From DATFMH01 sp035267045 (GTDB lineage: Bacteria; Bacteroidota; Rhodothermia; Balneolales; DATFMH01), in contig DATFMH010000156.1 in NCBI GenBank assembly GCA_035267045.1, positions 1 to 25,187 on the forward strand: a stretch of 25,187 bases of DNA. The letters run 5' to 3'. Position numbers and translations under genes: made by a program. Of this stretch, positions 17,084-24,746 are shown in pieces. A model generated the notes under the pieces. It had not been told where the DNA came from, made no database searches, and worked only from the letters and a program-made list of their open reading frames with translations. The first letter of the stretch is position 1; each line of letters begins with the position of its first letter.

Positions 17084-17977
17084 ATGTCCAAAATTATTAC
17101 AAGGCCGGGCCAACTCGATTTTTCTCTTTCTGAATCGGAGAACATGCCATTGCCATCATCTGTCCTGATGGTCAAACCGACTTATTTCTCAGTAGATTAT
17201 GTAATTAATCCACATATGGAAGGTAATATTGGCAACGTTGATAAAGAGGAAGCACTACGAGAATGGGAATCAATTCGTGATACCTTTAACAAACTTGGTA
17301 TTACTGTTCATGAAATTGACGGAGAACCCGGGTTACCTGATATGGTATTCTGTGCCAACCAAAGCCTTCCTTACACTAATGACAAAACCAAACATGTTGT
17401 GATGAGTATTATGCACTCTGCACAACGAGAAGATGAAGTCGCTTTTATAGAACAATGGTACCGGATGAATGGGTATGAAATTCATCACTTGAAGCCCAAA
17501 GAAATAAGTGATTTTGAAGGTATGGGAGATGCTATCTGGCACAGTGGCAAAAAACTAATTTGGGGTGGATATGGCTACCGTTCATCCATCAAAGCCTACG
17601 AAACCATATCTGACATTTTTGACGTCCCTGTTATCGCCCTAAAACTTACAAAACCGGCTTTTTATCATCTCGATACCTGTTTCTGTTCACTGAATGCGGA
17701 AAGTGCGTTAATCTATCCCAAAGCTTTTACCGATGAAGGTCTTGCGCTATTAGATCAAATGATACCAAATCTCTATTATGCCAATGATCATGAAGCGAAA
17801 GATCTTTTTGCCTGCAACGCTACCTGTCCGGATGGTAAGAATGTTATTATTCAAAAAGGTTGTACTGAAGTAAACAAAACTTTAAATAATGCAGGTTTTA
17901 CTATTCATGAAGTGGATACGGCCGAATATCTAAAAAGCGGCGGCAGCGTCTTCTGCATGAAAATGCTCGTATGGTGA
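17084..17977 (+). CDS. Amidinotransferase-fold hydrolase, probable arginine dihydrolase-like enzyme
   Basis: The 297-residue protein belongs to the guanidino-modifying superfamily (arginine deiminase, DDAH, ArgZ/AgrE). It has DYVINPHMEGNI (38-49), PDMVFCAN (85-92) with N92, FEGMGDAIW (144-152), YGYRS (163-167), the catalytic histidine H195 in FYHLDTCFC, LFACN (241-245) and the nucleophilic cysteine C291 in GGSVFCM close to the C terminus. These stretches resemble the cyanobacterial arginine dihydrolase ArgZ/AgrE N-terminal domain, which turns arginine into ornithine, CO2 and two ammonia, more than classical deiminase. This comparison is from memory. It lacks the C-terminal domain of AgrE. It is followed by the CPXCG gene and by carAB, whose product uses ammonia or glutamine nitrogen and serves arginine synthesis. 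Dimethylarginine hydrolase activity is the main alternative. Confidence 0.8.
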   Translation: MSKIITRPGQLDFSLSESENMPLPSSVLMVKPTYFSVDYVINPHMEGNIGNVDKEEALREWESIRDTFNKLGITVHEIDGEPGLPDMVFCANQSLPYTNDKTKHVVMSIMHSAQREDEVAFIEQWYRMNGYEIHHLKPKEISDFEGMGDAIWHSGKKLIWGGYGYRSSIKAYETISDIFDVPVIALKLTKPAFYHLDTCFCSLNAESALIYPKAFTDEGLALLDQMIPNLYYANDHEAKDLFACNATCPDGKNVIIQKGCTEVNKTLNNAGFTIHEVDTAEYLKSGGSVFCMKMLVW

Positions 17978-18171
17978 AAAAGCGTTCAGCTGTAGATAAT
18001 TAACAATGAGTAATGAATAATTAGTAATTTAGATTCTGGTATCCCGCATCTAAATTAACTGTTTATTGATACTGTTAATTGATCACCGAATTCAGGAACC
18101 AACGTCAGATAATGGCTGTTTCTCATAATACAGAATATAATATTGCAAAAGGCTAAATATTCAAATATATC
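17978..18171. other. Short gap with ATTAACAATGAGTAATGAAT words
   Basis: The stretch 17999-18030 is built of ATTAACAATGAGTAATGAAT and AATTAGTAATTT words, another of the dispersed word-repeat types in this window. No promoter or terminator is recognised. Confidence 0.45.
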
Positions 18172-18378
18172 ATGCTTGAGCACACCAATTCAGACATTCA
18201 ATCGACCATGTTTCAATGTGCGTGGTGCGGTGAAAATAACGAGGCATTGATTGATCCATCCGAAGGTGATCATCAACAATACACGGAAGATTGCCAGGTC
18301 TGCTGCCGGCCAAACATTTTGCACATCCATTGGGATGCAAGCTCAGATCAATATCTTGTAACAAGTGAGCAGGAATAA
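18172..18378 (+). CDS. CPXCG-type cysteine-rich zinc-ribbon protein
   Basis: This small protein of 68 residues has C16-A-W-C19-G and, 21 residues later, C41-Q-V-C44-C45-RP, matching the conserved small family described by the CPXCG motif and EDCxVCCRP signature. The first motif has alanine in place of the usual proline. The four main cysteines should bind one zinc ion; the fifth (C45) is normal for the family. Function is unknown. The ATG at 18172 has no Shine-Dalgarno; an in-frame ATG at codon 13, three residues before the first cysteine, is possible. An opposite-strand open frame covers the same stretch but shows no family features. Confidence 0.85.
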   Translation: MLEHTNSDIQSTMFQCAWCGENNEALIDPSEGDHQQYTEDCQVCCRPNILHIHWDASSDQYLVTSEQE

Positions 18379-18582
18379 GACCAAATTTAGCTTTGAAAGC
18401 AGTTAATAATTTCGTAATATAGCCAAGATTTGAGCCAGGTATATTTTACGTTTTCAGAAAAAAATGTGTTAAACTGAGAATGAAACATCAAATTTGCAAT
18501 TCACTGTTTTTTCGACACCATTCTATGGTGATATCCGGCTTATTTTCAAAAATTACTTATCTCGAAGGAGGGCCGTGTATAG

Positions 18583-18723
18583 ATGTATTTGCATGAAACG
18601 CACTCCATATTTCCGAATTTTTATTTTATTACAAAATCCGACACTTCATTTGTAAGTAGTCGGATTTTTTTTTGCTGTAAATCACTGTGCACAATCATAA
18701 AAGCTGACTATAACCAACGATAA
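18583..18723 (+). CDS. Upstream ORF in the carAB leader (46 codons)
   Basis: ATG at 18583 opens a 46-codon frame that runs through the terminator hairpin and stops at TAA 18721-18723, one base before the carA ATG. AAGGAGG ends 11 bases before the ATG. The peptide starts MYLHETHSIF and ends KADYNQR, has no known motif and has two adjacent cysteines in the T-tract region. A second, shorter frame (ATG 18593 to TAA 18655, 20 codons, beginning MKRTPYFR) ends in the terminator loop. Translation of either would affect folding of the terminator. The chance of a frame this long without function is not small. Confidence 0.3.
   Translation: MYLHETHSIFPNFYFITKSDTSFVSSRIFFCCKSLCTIIKADYNQR
18633..18673 (+). 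terminator. Strong intrinsic terminator 52 bp before carA
   Basis: AAAATCCGAC (18633-18642) pairs perfectly with GTCGGATTTT (18659-18668). The stem continues as ACTT / AAGT (18643-18646, 18654-18657) past a single bulged A, leaving the loop CATTTGT. A run of nine T follows from 18665. It lies 255 bp after the CPXCG stop and directly before carA, so it could end a short leader RNA. Confidence 0.75.
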
Positions 18724-18724
18724 C

Positions 18725-19846
18725 ATGACATTACCACAAAAAAAACGCGCGATAATTGCACTCTCGGATGGAACCGTTGAATACGGAACTGCTATCGGTT
18801 ATGACGGAACAACCGGTGGTGAACTCTGTTTTAACACCAGTATGATGGGATATCAGGAAATTTTCACTGATCCCAGTTATTACGGTCAACTAATGATGAT
18901 GACTTACCCACATATAGGTAATTATGGTGCGAGTAGTCGCGATGACGAATCCCGTAAGGTCATGATTGCCGGATTGATCGTTCGTTCATTCTCATGGGAA
19001 TATAGCAACCCAATGGCCGATAGTAATCTCAATGATTACCTTATCCGTAATAAAATCGTCGGTATTAGCGGTGTTGATACCCGCAAACTTGTACGCCATA
19101 TACGAACAAAAGGGGTAATGAATGCGGTTATTTCCACAACAGAAACCGATGCCGAATTACTGGTTGAGAAAGCACGCGACTGGGTTTCCATGAAGGGCCT
19201 TGAACTGGCAACGAAAGTCACCCGTGAAGAAGCACAGACAGTCCGTAACGGAGGAACTTTCCGTGTAGCAGCTATTGATTATGGAATAAAACAAAATATC
19301 ATCAATAACCTGGTTAAACGCGGTTGCAACCTTAGGATTTTCCCCGCCAAAACATCTTTTGAGGAAATAATGGAATGGGAACCCGATGGTTTCTTCCTGT
19401 CGAATGGCCCGGGGGATCCTAATGCAACAGCTGACTATGCTTTAGAAACCATCAACCAAATAAAAAATACGGGGAAGCCCGTATTTGGGATCTGTCTGGG
19501 TCATCAGCTCATGGCACTCTCCGAAGGGTTTTCAGTCAGTAAGATGTTTGTGGGTCACCGCGGGGCTAATCACCCGGTAAAACACATACATAAGGGACTC
19601 GTAGAGATAACGACTCAAAATCATGGTTTTGCCGTAGATCCCGATTCTGTGAATAACGGACAGGCTGAGGTGACCCATACAAACCTTAACGATAATACGG
19701 TTGAAGGCCTGAACTTCAAACAATTCAATGGCTTCAGTGTTCAGTATCACCCGGAAGCTTCACCGGGGCCACATGATTCCTCCTACCTTTTTGATGAATT
19801 CATCTCAAGGATCAAAGAGGCTAAATCAACAGAATCAGTAAAATAG
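18725..19846 (+). CDS. carA: Carbamoyl-phosphate synthase small (glutaminase) subunit
   Basis: CarA releases ammonia from glutamine and passes it to CarB for carbamoyl phosphate, used for pyrimidines and arginine. The N-terminal CPSase_sm domain (about 7-140) has YGTAIG, GELCFNTSMMGYQE (32-45), FTDPSYYGQLMMMTYPHIGNYG and GVDTRKLVRHIRTKG (116-130). The class I glutamine amidotransferase domain has SNGPGDP (226-232), the nucleophile C257 in GICLGHQ, and H342 and E344 in QYHPEASPGPHDS. The full triad is present and the 373-residue length is normal. The ATG lies one base after the stop of the leader ORF. carB follows after 29 bp. Confidence 0.97.
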   Translation: MTLPQKKRAIIALSDGTVEYGTAIGYDGTTGGELCFNTSMMGYQEIFTDPSYYGQLMMMTYPHIGNYGASSRDDESRKVMIAGLIVRSFSWEYSNPMADSNLNDYLIRNKIVGISGVDTRKLVRHIRTKGVMNAVISTTETDAELLVEKARDWVSMKGLELATKVTREEAQTVRNGGTFRVAAIDYGIKQNIINNLVKRGCNLRIFPAKTSFEEIMEWEPDGFFLSNGPGDPNATADYALETINQIKNTGKPVFGICLGHQLMALSEGFSVSKMFVGHRGANHPVKHIHKGLVEITTQNHGFAVDPDSVNNGQAEVTHTNLNDNTVEGLNFKQFNGFSVQYHPEASPGPHDSSYLFDEFISRIKEAKSTESVK

Positions 19847-19875
19847 AACATCAACTATAAAAGCAGCTATTAGAC

Positions 19876-22704
19876 ATGCCACGACGCGACGACATTCATA
19901 AGATTCTTATCATCGGTTCCGGACCTATTATTATCGGACAAGCTTGCGAATTTGATTATTCGGGATCGCAATCCTGCCGTTCCCTTAAGGAAGAAGGTTA
20001 TGAAGTTGTTCTTATTAACTCAAATCCGGCGACCATCATGACCGATCCTATGATGGCTGATAAAGTGTATTTAAAACCTCTTACAACTGAATCCATCAAA
20101 GAAATTGTCGAGATTGAGAAACCCGACGCAGTGTTACCGACTATGGGTGGACAAACCGGCTTAAACCTTGCCCGCGATCTGCAGCACGAGGGATTCTGGC
20201 GAAAAAACAATATTCAGATTATCGGTGTGGATATTGCCGCTATCGACATAACCGAAGACCGTCAACAATTTCGCGACCTTATGGAAGAGATTGGCATCGA
20301 CCAATGCAAGAGCAGAACGGCAAACTCTCTGCTGGATGCCAAAGAAATTGTACTTGAATTAGGCGGATTGCCTGTTGTCATCCGTCCTTCTTTTACCATG
20401 GGCGGTATGGGCGGCGGTATCGTCTGGACTGAAGAGCAGATGGAAAAGAAAGTATTACGCGGACTCGAGCTCAGTCCCATTCATGAAGTTTTGATTGAAG
20501 AATCTATTTTCGGTTGGAAAGAATTTGAGCTGGAACTTTTGCGTGACGATAATGAAAATGTTGTCATTATTTGCGGTATTGAAAATATGGATCCGATGGG
20601 GGTGCATACCGGAGATTCCGTGACAGTTGCACCCACGCAAACACTTTCTGATAAACAATACCAGGCCTTACGTGACGCTGCCATAAAGATGATGCGTTCA
20701 ATCGGTACATTCGCCGGCGGTTGTAACGTTCAGTTTGCCTACGAGCCCGGATCCGACCGTTTTGTAGCCATCGAGATTAATCCCCGTGTGAGCCGGTCGT
20801 CAGCCCTGGCTTCGAAAGCGACCGGTTATCCGATTGCGAAAGTAGCCACGAAACTTGCCGTCGGATATACACTGGATGAACTTAAAAACCAGATTACGGG
20901 AACAACGTCGGCCTGTTTCGAACCGTCCATCGATTATGTGGTTGTTAAAGTACCTCGTTGGAATTTCGATAAATTCCCGGGAGTTGACGAAGAACTGACC
21001 ACACAGATGAAAGCAGTCGGTGAAGTCATGTCGATCGGCCGTAATTTTCCTGAAGCGCTGAACAAAGCCTGGCAATCGTTGGAAATCGGGCGTGCCGGAC
21101 TTGGAGCCGATGGATACGAGGAAATCAATCGTAAAGATGTTCGTGAGCGTTTACTAAAACCTTATTGGGATCGTTCATTACAGGTTCGCAATGCCTTTAA
21201 ACTCGGTGCATCCGTCGAAGAAGTGGCCGATATCACTAAAATAGATCCATGGTTCCTGCAGCAAATCAGGTATATGGTTTCGTTAGAGAACCGGACGGAG
21301 GGACAGGCATTGGGTTCCATCACGCGGGATGAGATGTACGAACTTAAACAAGCCGGTTTTTCCGATTTCCAAATTGCATTCCTGGTCAGTAAAAGCGGCG
21401 AAGACGTTACCGAAGACGATGTCAGAAACCATAGAAAAGAGTTGGGATTACTACCCTCATTTAAACTCGTAGATACCTGTGCAGCCGAGTTCCCCGCCGA
21501 GACACCTTATTACTATTCCGCATACGAAGGCGAGACTGAAAGTGACGTTTCCGATCGTAAAAAGGTGATGATATTGGGAAGCGGGCCCAACCGTATCGGG
21601 CAGGGGATTGAATTCGATTACTCATGTGTACATGCCGTAATGGCGACCAAAGAAATGGGTTACGAGGCTATCATGGTAAACTGTAATCCCGAAACAGTAT
21701 CCACCGATTTTGATATTGCCGATAAACTGTACTTCGAACCGGTTTTTTGGGAACGTGTTCTGGATATTTTCGAACATGAAAAACCGGAAGGCGTCATACT
21801 GCAGGTTGGTGGTCAGACAGCCCTTAAGCTTGCTAAGAAATTCCATGAAGCCGGCATTAAGATTTTCGGCACTTCATTCGAAATGATGGACCTGGCCGAG
21901 GACCGGGGACGATTTTCCGCTCTTCTGAAAGAGATTAATATTCCATTCCCACAATACGGAACAGCATTTACAGCCGAGGACGCTTTTAAAATTGCCAACC
22001 GAATCAAATACCCGGTCCTTATCCGGCCGAGTTATGTGTTAGGCGGACAAGGAATGAGAATCGCGGTTAAGGAAGATGAATTGCTCCGTTATGTGGACAG
22101 TATATTAAAAACTCATCCCGAAAATGAGTTTCTTATCGATAAATTCCTTGAAAACGCCATTGAGGTCGATGTCGATTCCACGTATGATGGTGATGAATTG
22201 CACATCAACGGAATCATGCAGCATATAGAACCGGCCGGTGTACACTCAGGTGATTCGACAGCCGTGATTCCACCTTATACCCTTTCGGATAAAGTGATTG
22301 ATATTATCAAAGACTATCAGCTCCGCATGGCAAAAGCCATGAACATTCTTGGTTTCCTGAATGTGCAATATGCCGTTCAGGGTGAGAATGTGTATGTTCT
22401 TGAGGCCAATCCACGTGCCACCCGGACGATACCGTTTCTTGCCAAAGCAACCGGCGTTCCCGGTTCGGCTGTCGGTACAAAAGTGATGCTGGGAGCCAAA
22501 CTTAAAGAATTCGATCTGGAATCGAAGCTGGATTGTTACGCGGTTAAAGAACCGATCTTCCCGTTTGATAAATTTCCTGAAGTCAAAAAAGAACTGGGAC
22601 CGGAGATGAAATCAACCGGTGAGACCATTTACTTCATGAAAGATTTCAACGACGAGCATTTCAAGAAACCGTTCGAGTTCAAGAATCTTTATTTGAGTAA
22701 ATAG
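19876..22704 (+). CDS. carB: Carbamoyl-phosphate synthase large subunit lacking the allosteric domain
   Basis: CarB makes carbamoyl phosphate from bicarbonate, ammonia and two ATP. The N-terminal half (1 to about 400) has GSGPIIIGQACEFDYSG, PTMGGQTGLNLA, RPSFTMGGMGGG and EINPRVSRSSALASKATG. An oligomerisation region follows (about 400-550). The second synthetase half starts near 562 with GSGPNRIGQGIEFDYS and has VGGQTALKLA, RPSYVLGGQGM and EANPRATRTIPFLAKATGVP. The protein is 942 residues, against about 1070 in E. coli. Only about 27 residues, ending in FEFKNLYLSK, follow the STGE motif (about 912-915), so the C-terminal MGS-like domain that binds UMP, IMP and ornithine is absent. I recall similar short forms in flavobacteria, so this is probably a lineage trait, not a broken gene. 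Confidence 0.97.
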   Translation: MPRRDDIHKILIIGSGPIIIGQACEFDYSGSQSCRSLKEEGYEVVLINSNPATIMTDPMMADKVYLKPLTTESIKEIVEIEKPDAVLPTMGGQTGLNLARDLQHEGFWRKNNIQIIGVDIAAIDITEDRQQFRDLMEEIGIDQCKSRTANSLLDAKEIVLELGGLPVVIRPSFTMGGMGGGIVWTEEQMEKKVLRGLELSPIHEVLIEESIFGWKEFELELLRDDNENVVIICGIENMDPMGVHTGDSVTVAPTQTLSDKQYQALRDAAIKMMRSIGTFAGGCNVQFAYEPGSDRFVAIEINPRVSRSSALASKATGYPIAKVATKLAVGYTLDELKNQITGTTSACFEPSIDYVVVKVPRWNFDKFPGVDEELTTQMKAVGEVMSIGRNFPEALNKAWQSLEIGRAGLGADGYEEINRKDVRERLLKPYWDRSLQVRNAFKLGASVEEVADITKIDPWFLQQIRYMVSLENRTEGQALGSITRDEMYELKQAGFSDFQIAFLVSKSGEDVTEDDVRNHRKELGLLPSFKLVDTCAAEFPAETPYYYSAYEGETESDVSDRKKVMILGSGPNRIGQGIEFDYSCVHAVMATKEMGYEAIMVNCNPETVSTDFDIADKLYFEPVFWERVLDIFEHEKPEGVILQVGGQTALKLAKKFHEAGIKIFGTSFEMMDLAEDRGRFSALLKEINIPFPQYGTAFTAEDAFKIANRIKYPVLIRPSYVLGGQGMRIAVKEDELLRYVDSILKTHPENEFLIDKFLENAIEVDVDSTYDGDELHINGIMQHIEPAGVHSGDSTAVIPPYTLSDKVIDIIKDYQLRMAKAMNILGFLNVQYAVQGENVYVLEANPRATRTIPFLAKATGVPGSAVGTKVMLGAKLKEFDLESKLDCYAVKEPIFPFDKFPEVKKELGPEMKSTGETIYFMKDFNDEHFKKPFEFKNLYLSK

Positions 22705-23144
22705 GCAAGACTAGTTAAAGATACGAAGACATTATATAACTAAGATGTCGCAGGAAAGTATTTTGCGACATCTTAGCTCTTAAGTTATTGAGTTATTAAG
22801 AGTAGTAAGTTTATTAAGTGACTCTTATTAGCTTAATCTACTTAGTTACTTAATATAACCCATTACATATGGAGACCTTCTATCTCGTGATGGGGCTCTG
22901 CCCCTTCACGTGGGAAAGGAGGATCTGCCTACAGTCACGTTTGTTTACATCAATCCCGTACTTTATATAAAGTGAGCTGAATGATTTTATAATTAGCAAC
23001 AAATTTCAGCAAAACACATGGAGCCTGTTACATAGCAGTAAACAAATATCGCTATGCTCTATGCACCATGCACTTTGCAACTTTTTCACTTTATGCCTTA
23101 AATCAAATTCAAATTTATTTATAATAAATAATTAAGCACCTCAA
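22705..23144. repeat. Convergent intergenic region with repeats
   Basis: No gene is seen between carB and the sulfatase. After the carB hairpin come GTTATTGAG/TTATTAAGAG words (22782-22819) that turn over to ACTCTTATTAGC/TTACTTAATAT words (22820-22856), then CTATCTCGTGATGGGGCTCTGCCCC (22880-22904) and GGAGGATCTGCCTAC, a partial copy of the element at 10146-10197. Further on is GCTATGCTCTATGCACC with CATGCACTTTGC (23051-23078), like the GCCATGCGCTATGC words near 10321. A 7-bp AT-only palindrome lies at 23115-23131. Confidence 0.65.
22740..22776 (+). terminator. 13-bp perfect hairpin after carB
   Basis: CTAAGATGTCGCA (22740-22752) pairs without mismatch with TGCGACATCTTAG (22764-22776), 11-base loop, 35 bp after the carB stop. 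No T run follows, so it is either a factor-assisted terminator or a protective 3' hairpin. Confidence 0.6.
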
Positions 23145-24746
23145 TCAATCATACGTTCCCGTTGGCCAGAAACGTACCGGTTGACCTGTCTTATCATTAT
23201 ACTTCTGGCGCAGGTCTTTCAACTGTTTAACCAGATTATTCAGGATATCTTTATAATCTGGATGGACTTTGTAGCCGCTCCATTCGATAAGACTTTCCAT
23301 CTCATCCGGATCTTTCTTCAGATCAAATAACTCCCATTCATTTATGGTATAATAACTGATTAGTTTATAACGCTCTGTCCGTATTCCATAATTAGGAACA
23401 ACCCAGTGAGGAGAACCGAATTCATAATAGTGGTAATAAAATGAATCACGCCATTTATCAGGTTTTTGCCCGTTAATTAGTGGGAGCATGCTCACACCCT
23501 GCATATCATTGGGTACTTTTAAACCGGCCAAATCCAGTATCGTTGGTGCATTATCAATATTTAAAACCATTGCATCATTTTTACTTCCGGCGTTATCGAT
23601 ACCCGGATGATGTATTAACCATGGAACACGAATCGCCGGTTCGTACATAAACCTTTTATCGAACCATCCATGTTCTCCCAGGAAAAAGCCATGGTCGCTC
23701 GTTAAAGCTACAATCGTATTATCAGATAAACCATTATCATCCAAATAATTTAACAATCTGCCAATGTTATCATCCAAAGACTTCATAGCACCAAGGAAAT
23801 GTCCCATAAATTGTTGGTAATTCCACTGCTTTCTTTGACGTCCGGTTAAATCTTTTGGTGGATTAAAATCCGGCATATATTCAATCCTCATTTTCGCCTC
23901 CCGTGCCGGCGCTGCACGCATCGAATAATCATCCCAAAAGGTACTCGGTTCCGGAATGTGAACGTTATCATACAAGTGCGAATATTGATGTGGTGGCTGG
24001 AATGGACGATGATCATTAAAGTACTGGACCATCATCATAAAAGGTTGTTTAAACTGTTTCATTCCTTCGATCGCCAGATCTGTAAAATTATCCGTTATAT
24101 AACCCGGATATTCTTTATGTACAATTTTCGTACTTCCCAGTTTAGGATTTTGCAAATATCCTTTGGCTCTGTAATACGGTCCACCGGCATAACGTTTAAA
24201 TACAAAATAATCGAAGCCTGCGACGCCGGGATTAGAAGGTTTATTTGGCTCATTTGTCAAATGCCATTTACCACATATCCCCGTTTGGTAACCATTTCTC
24301 CTCATGATCTTAGGGAACGTTTCCTGATGAGGATCAAATACACTCGGTGTCTTGCCTCTATGCCTGTTGACACCGGGATTTGTTAACATTCCATTTTCAT
24401 GATCATATTTTCCCGTCAACAATGAAGCCCGGCTCGGGGCACAGAGTGCATTTGTGGTAAATGCATTTTGGAATTGCATTCCCTGGCTTGCAATACGATC
24501 AATATTCGGAGTATCTATTAATGAACTACCGTAGCAGCTTAGCACTCTTAAAGGTACACCTTCAAGAGTAATCCACAATATATTAGGTTTACTGCCCGAT
24601 CGTTTTGATATAATATTCGGAAACGATTTTTCTTCAGTATCTGTCTGATTCGCTCGAAGGATTGACGAGGGTAGTATAGTCGAACCTAACGCCAGGCCTC
24701 CAAGTTTTTTTAAAGCATCTTTCCTGGATATTGAATTATTTCCCAT
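23145..24746 (-). CDS. Secreted sulfatase of the formylglycine (type I, CXPSR) family
   Basis: Sulfatases of this family remove sulfate esters, often from algal or mucin glycans. The 533-residue protein opens with a Tat-like signal (S7-R-K-D-A-L-K with a hydrophobic stretch to about residue 26), but with RK in place of RR. The modified cysteine C102 is in CAPSRASLLTGK; K159 and H161 are in GKWHL; H245 is in FNDHRPF; D350 and H351 are in TSDHGFFLGEHG; K363 follows. The first metal-ligand pair, usually DD or ED after the first strand, reads E62-G63 (LWITLEGVPL), so one ligand seems missing. The C-terminal subdomain ends after FDLKKDPDEMESLIE. No sulfatase-activating enzyme or SusCD pair is in the window. 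Substrate unknown. Confidence 0.93.
   Translation of the reverse strand: MGNNSISRKDALKKLGGLALGSTILPSSILRANQTDTEEKSFPNIISKRSGSKPNILWITLEGVPLRVLSCYGSSLIDTPNIDRIASQGMQFQNAFTTNALCAPSRASLLTGKYDHENGMLTNPGVNRHRGKTPSVFDPHQETFPKIMRRNGYQTGICGKWHLTNEPNKPSNPGVAGFDYFVFKRYAGGPYYRAKGYLQNPKLGSTKIVHKEYPGYITDNFTDLAIEGMKQFKQPFMMMVQYFNDHRPFQPPHQYSHLYDNVHIPEPSTFWDDYSMRAAPAREAKMRIEYMPDFNPPKDLTGRQRKQWNYQQFMGHFLGAMKSLDDNIGRLLNYLDDNGLSDNTIVALTSDHGFFLGEHGWFDKRFMYEPAIRVPWLIHHPGIDNAGSKNDAMVLNIDNAPTILDLAGLKVPNDMQGVSMLPLINGQKPDKWRDSFYYHYYEFGSPHWVVPNYGIRTERYKLISYYTINEWELFDLKKDPDEMESLIEWSGYKVHPDYKDILNNLVKQLKDLRQKYNDKTGQPVRFWPTGTYD

Larger units (their letters stand above)
18379..18724 (+). promoter_or_regulatory. Structured leader before carAB
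   Basis: These 346 bp are unusual for the window. Elements in order: hairpin CACCAT-TCT-ATGGTG (18516-18530); a perfect AAGGAGG (18565-18571); a possible hairpin pairing GGAG (18567-18570) with CTCC (18603-18606), extended by GTGT (18575-18578) with ACGC (18598-18601), which would hide the ribosome site; an upstream ORF from ATG 18583 to TAA 18723; and a terminator at 18633-18673. ATATCCGGC (18531-18539) can pair with the 3' arm of the terminator (8 of 9 positions, one being G-U), so an alternative structure is possible. No PyrR-type binding loop was found. Promoter boxes were not recognised. It may control carAB by attenuation or may encode a short separate RNA. Confidence 0.45.

Noticed and set aside
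18170..18364. Minus-strand frame over the small zinc-ribbon gene
   Set aside because: The plus-strand frame has the full cysteine signature of a known small family.
18379..18724. PyrR-binding antiterminator of the Gram-positive type
   Set aside because: No stretch fits the conserved PyrR-binding loop; the hairpins have different sequences.
22705..22780. Possibility that carB is truncated by a frameshift before the allosteric domain
   Set aside because: No MGS-like sequence is found in any frame after the stop; the C-terminal end is like short CarB proteins I recall from related bacteria.
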